A stretch of DNA of 6,115 nt, from NCBI GenBank assembly GCA_027296925.1, contig JAPUIP010000566.1, positions 1-6,115 on the forward strand. Reading direction: 5' to 3'. Under the pieces are notes generated by a model. It searched no databases and was not told where the DNA came from. It worked only from the letters and a program-made list of their open reading frames with translations. The stretch's first letter is position 1. Each line of letters opens with the position of its first letter. Position numbers and translations under genes: made by a program. This DNA comes from Candidatus Poribacteria bacterium. Lineage in GTDB: Bacteria > Poribacteria > WGA-4E > PCPOR2b. This document shows positions 6,000 through 6,115 of the stretch, in pieces.

Positions 6000-6115
6000 A
6001 TGAAACAGATTATCCGCACGCTGCGTGATATGAACATTCAGTTAATCGGGAGACAATGGCGTCGGCACCTGTCGCAGTGGCTTGATCGCCATGAGGCACC
6101 TGAGTCAGTCATCAT
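6000..6115 (+). CDS. 5' end of a gene cut by the window edge; possibly a ClC-type chloride channel
   Basis: The frame is open from ATG 6000 to the end (38 complete codons). It begins MKQIIRTLRDMNIQLIG and continues through RQWRRHLSQWLDRHEAPESVI. A basic, amphipathic N-terminus is followed by a WLDR...PESVI stretch that resembles the cytoplasmic segment just ahead of the first membrane helix in bacterial ClC chloride channels/transporters. No membrane helix is reached inside the window, so this identification is weak and rests on similarity from memory. It lies 59 bp after glnE on the same strand and has its own GGAGG, so it may share a transcript with glnE. It could equally be another protein with a basic N-terminal helix. 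Confidence 0.6.
   Translation, partial: MKQIIRTLRDMNIQLIGRQWRRHLSQWLDRHEAPESVI

Noticed and set aside
1..6115. Novel defence, CRISPR, mobile-element or RNA-guided system
   Set aside because: No repeat-spacer array, nuclease, transposase, reverse transcriptase or toxin-antitoxin pair is visible; all long genes belong to known metabolic families.

Overview
The window holds three complete protein-coding genes and the first 38 codons of a fourth, all on the + strand, with AT-richer spacers containing several palindromes. No tRNA, rRNA, CRISPR array or transposase gene was found. The DNA looks bacterial: clear Shine-Dalgarno sequences, mid-range GC, and a GlnE-type glutamine synthetase adenylyltransferase. 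The mix of a sugar-acid dehydratase of the mandelate racemase group, an HpcH/HpaI-type aldolase, a long GlnE and dispersed intergenic palindromes would suit an environmental heterotroph such as Candidatus Poribacteria or a relative. That assignment is an impression from gene content only; there is no phylogenetic marker here to settle it.

Layout. Positions 1-326 are a non-coding leader with a dense nest of inverted repeats at about 131-207. Positions 327-1535 encode an enolase-superfamily acid-sugar dehydratase, best started at a TTG behind a good Shine-Dalgarno rather than at the ATG at 309. Positions 1536-1819 are a spacer with a perfect 12-bp hairpin (1555-1581) and a 65-bp palindromic element with 12-bp terminal inverted repeats (1600-1664). 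Positions 1820-2593 encode an HpcH/HpaI-family class II aldolase. Positions 2594-2754 are a spacer with an 18-nt dyad (2645-2662). Positions 2755-5940 encode a 1061-residue GlnE with both nucleotidyltransferase domains intact. From 6000 a further gene starts behind a GGAGG and runs off the window; it may be a ClC-type chloride channel.

How the genes fit together. The first two genes make a plausible catabolic pair: the dehydratase would turn an aldonic or other acid sugar into a 2-keto-3-deoxy acid, and the aldolase would cleave such an acid to pyruvate (or a related 2-oxoacid) and an aldehyde. The exact substrate cannot be read from the sequence. glnE belongs to nitrogen control (reversible adenylylation of glutamine synthetase) and has no evident functional link to the pair. 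The window is largely ordinary metabolic chromosome; the points worth a second look are the intergenic palindromes, an Arg-rich insertion in the second half of GlnE, and active-site details of the two sugar-acid enzymes. I found no convincing sign of a novel defence, mobile or RNA-guided system.
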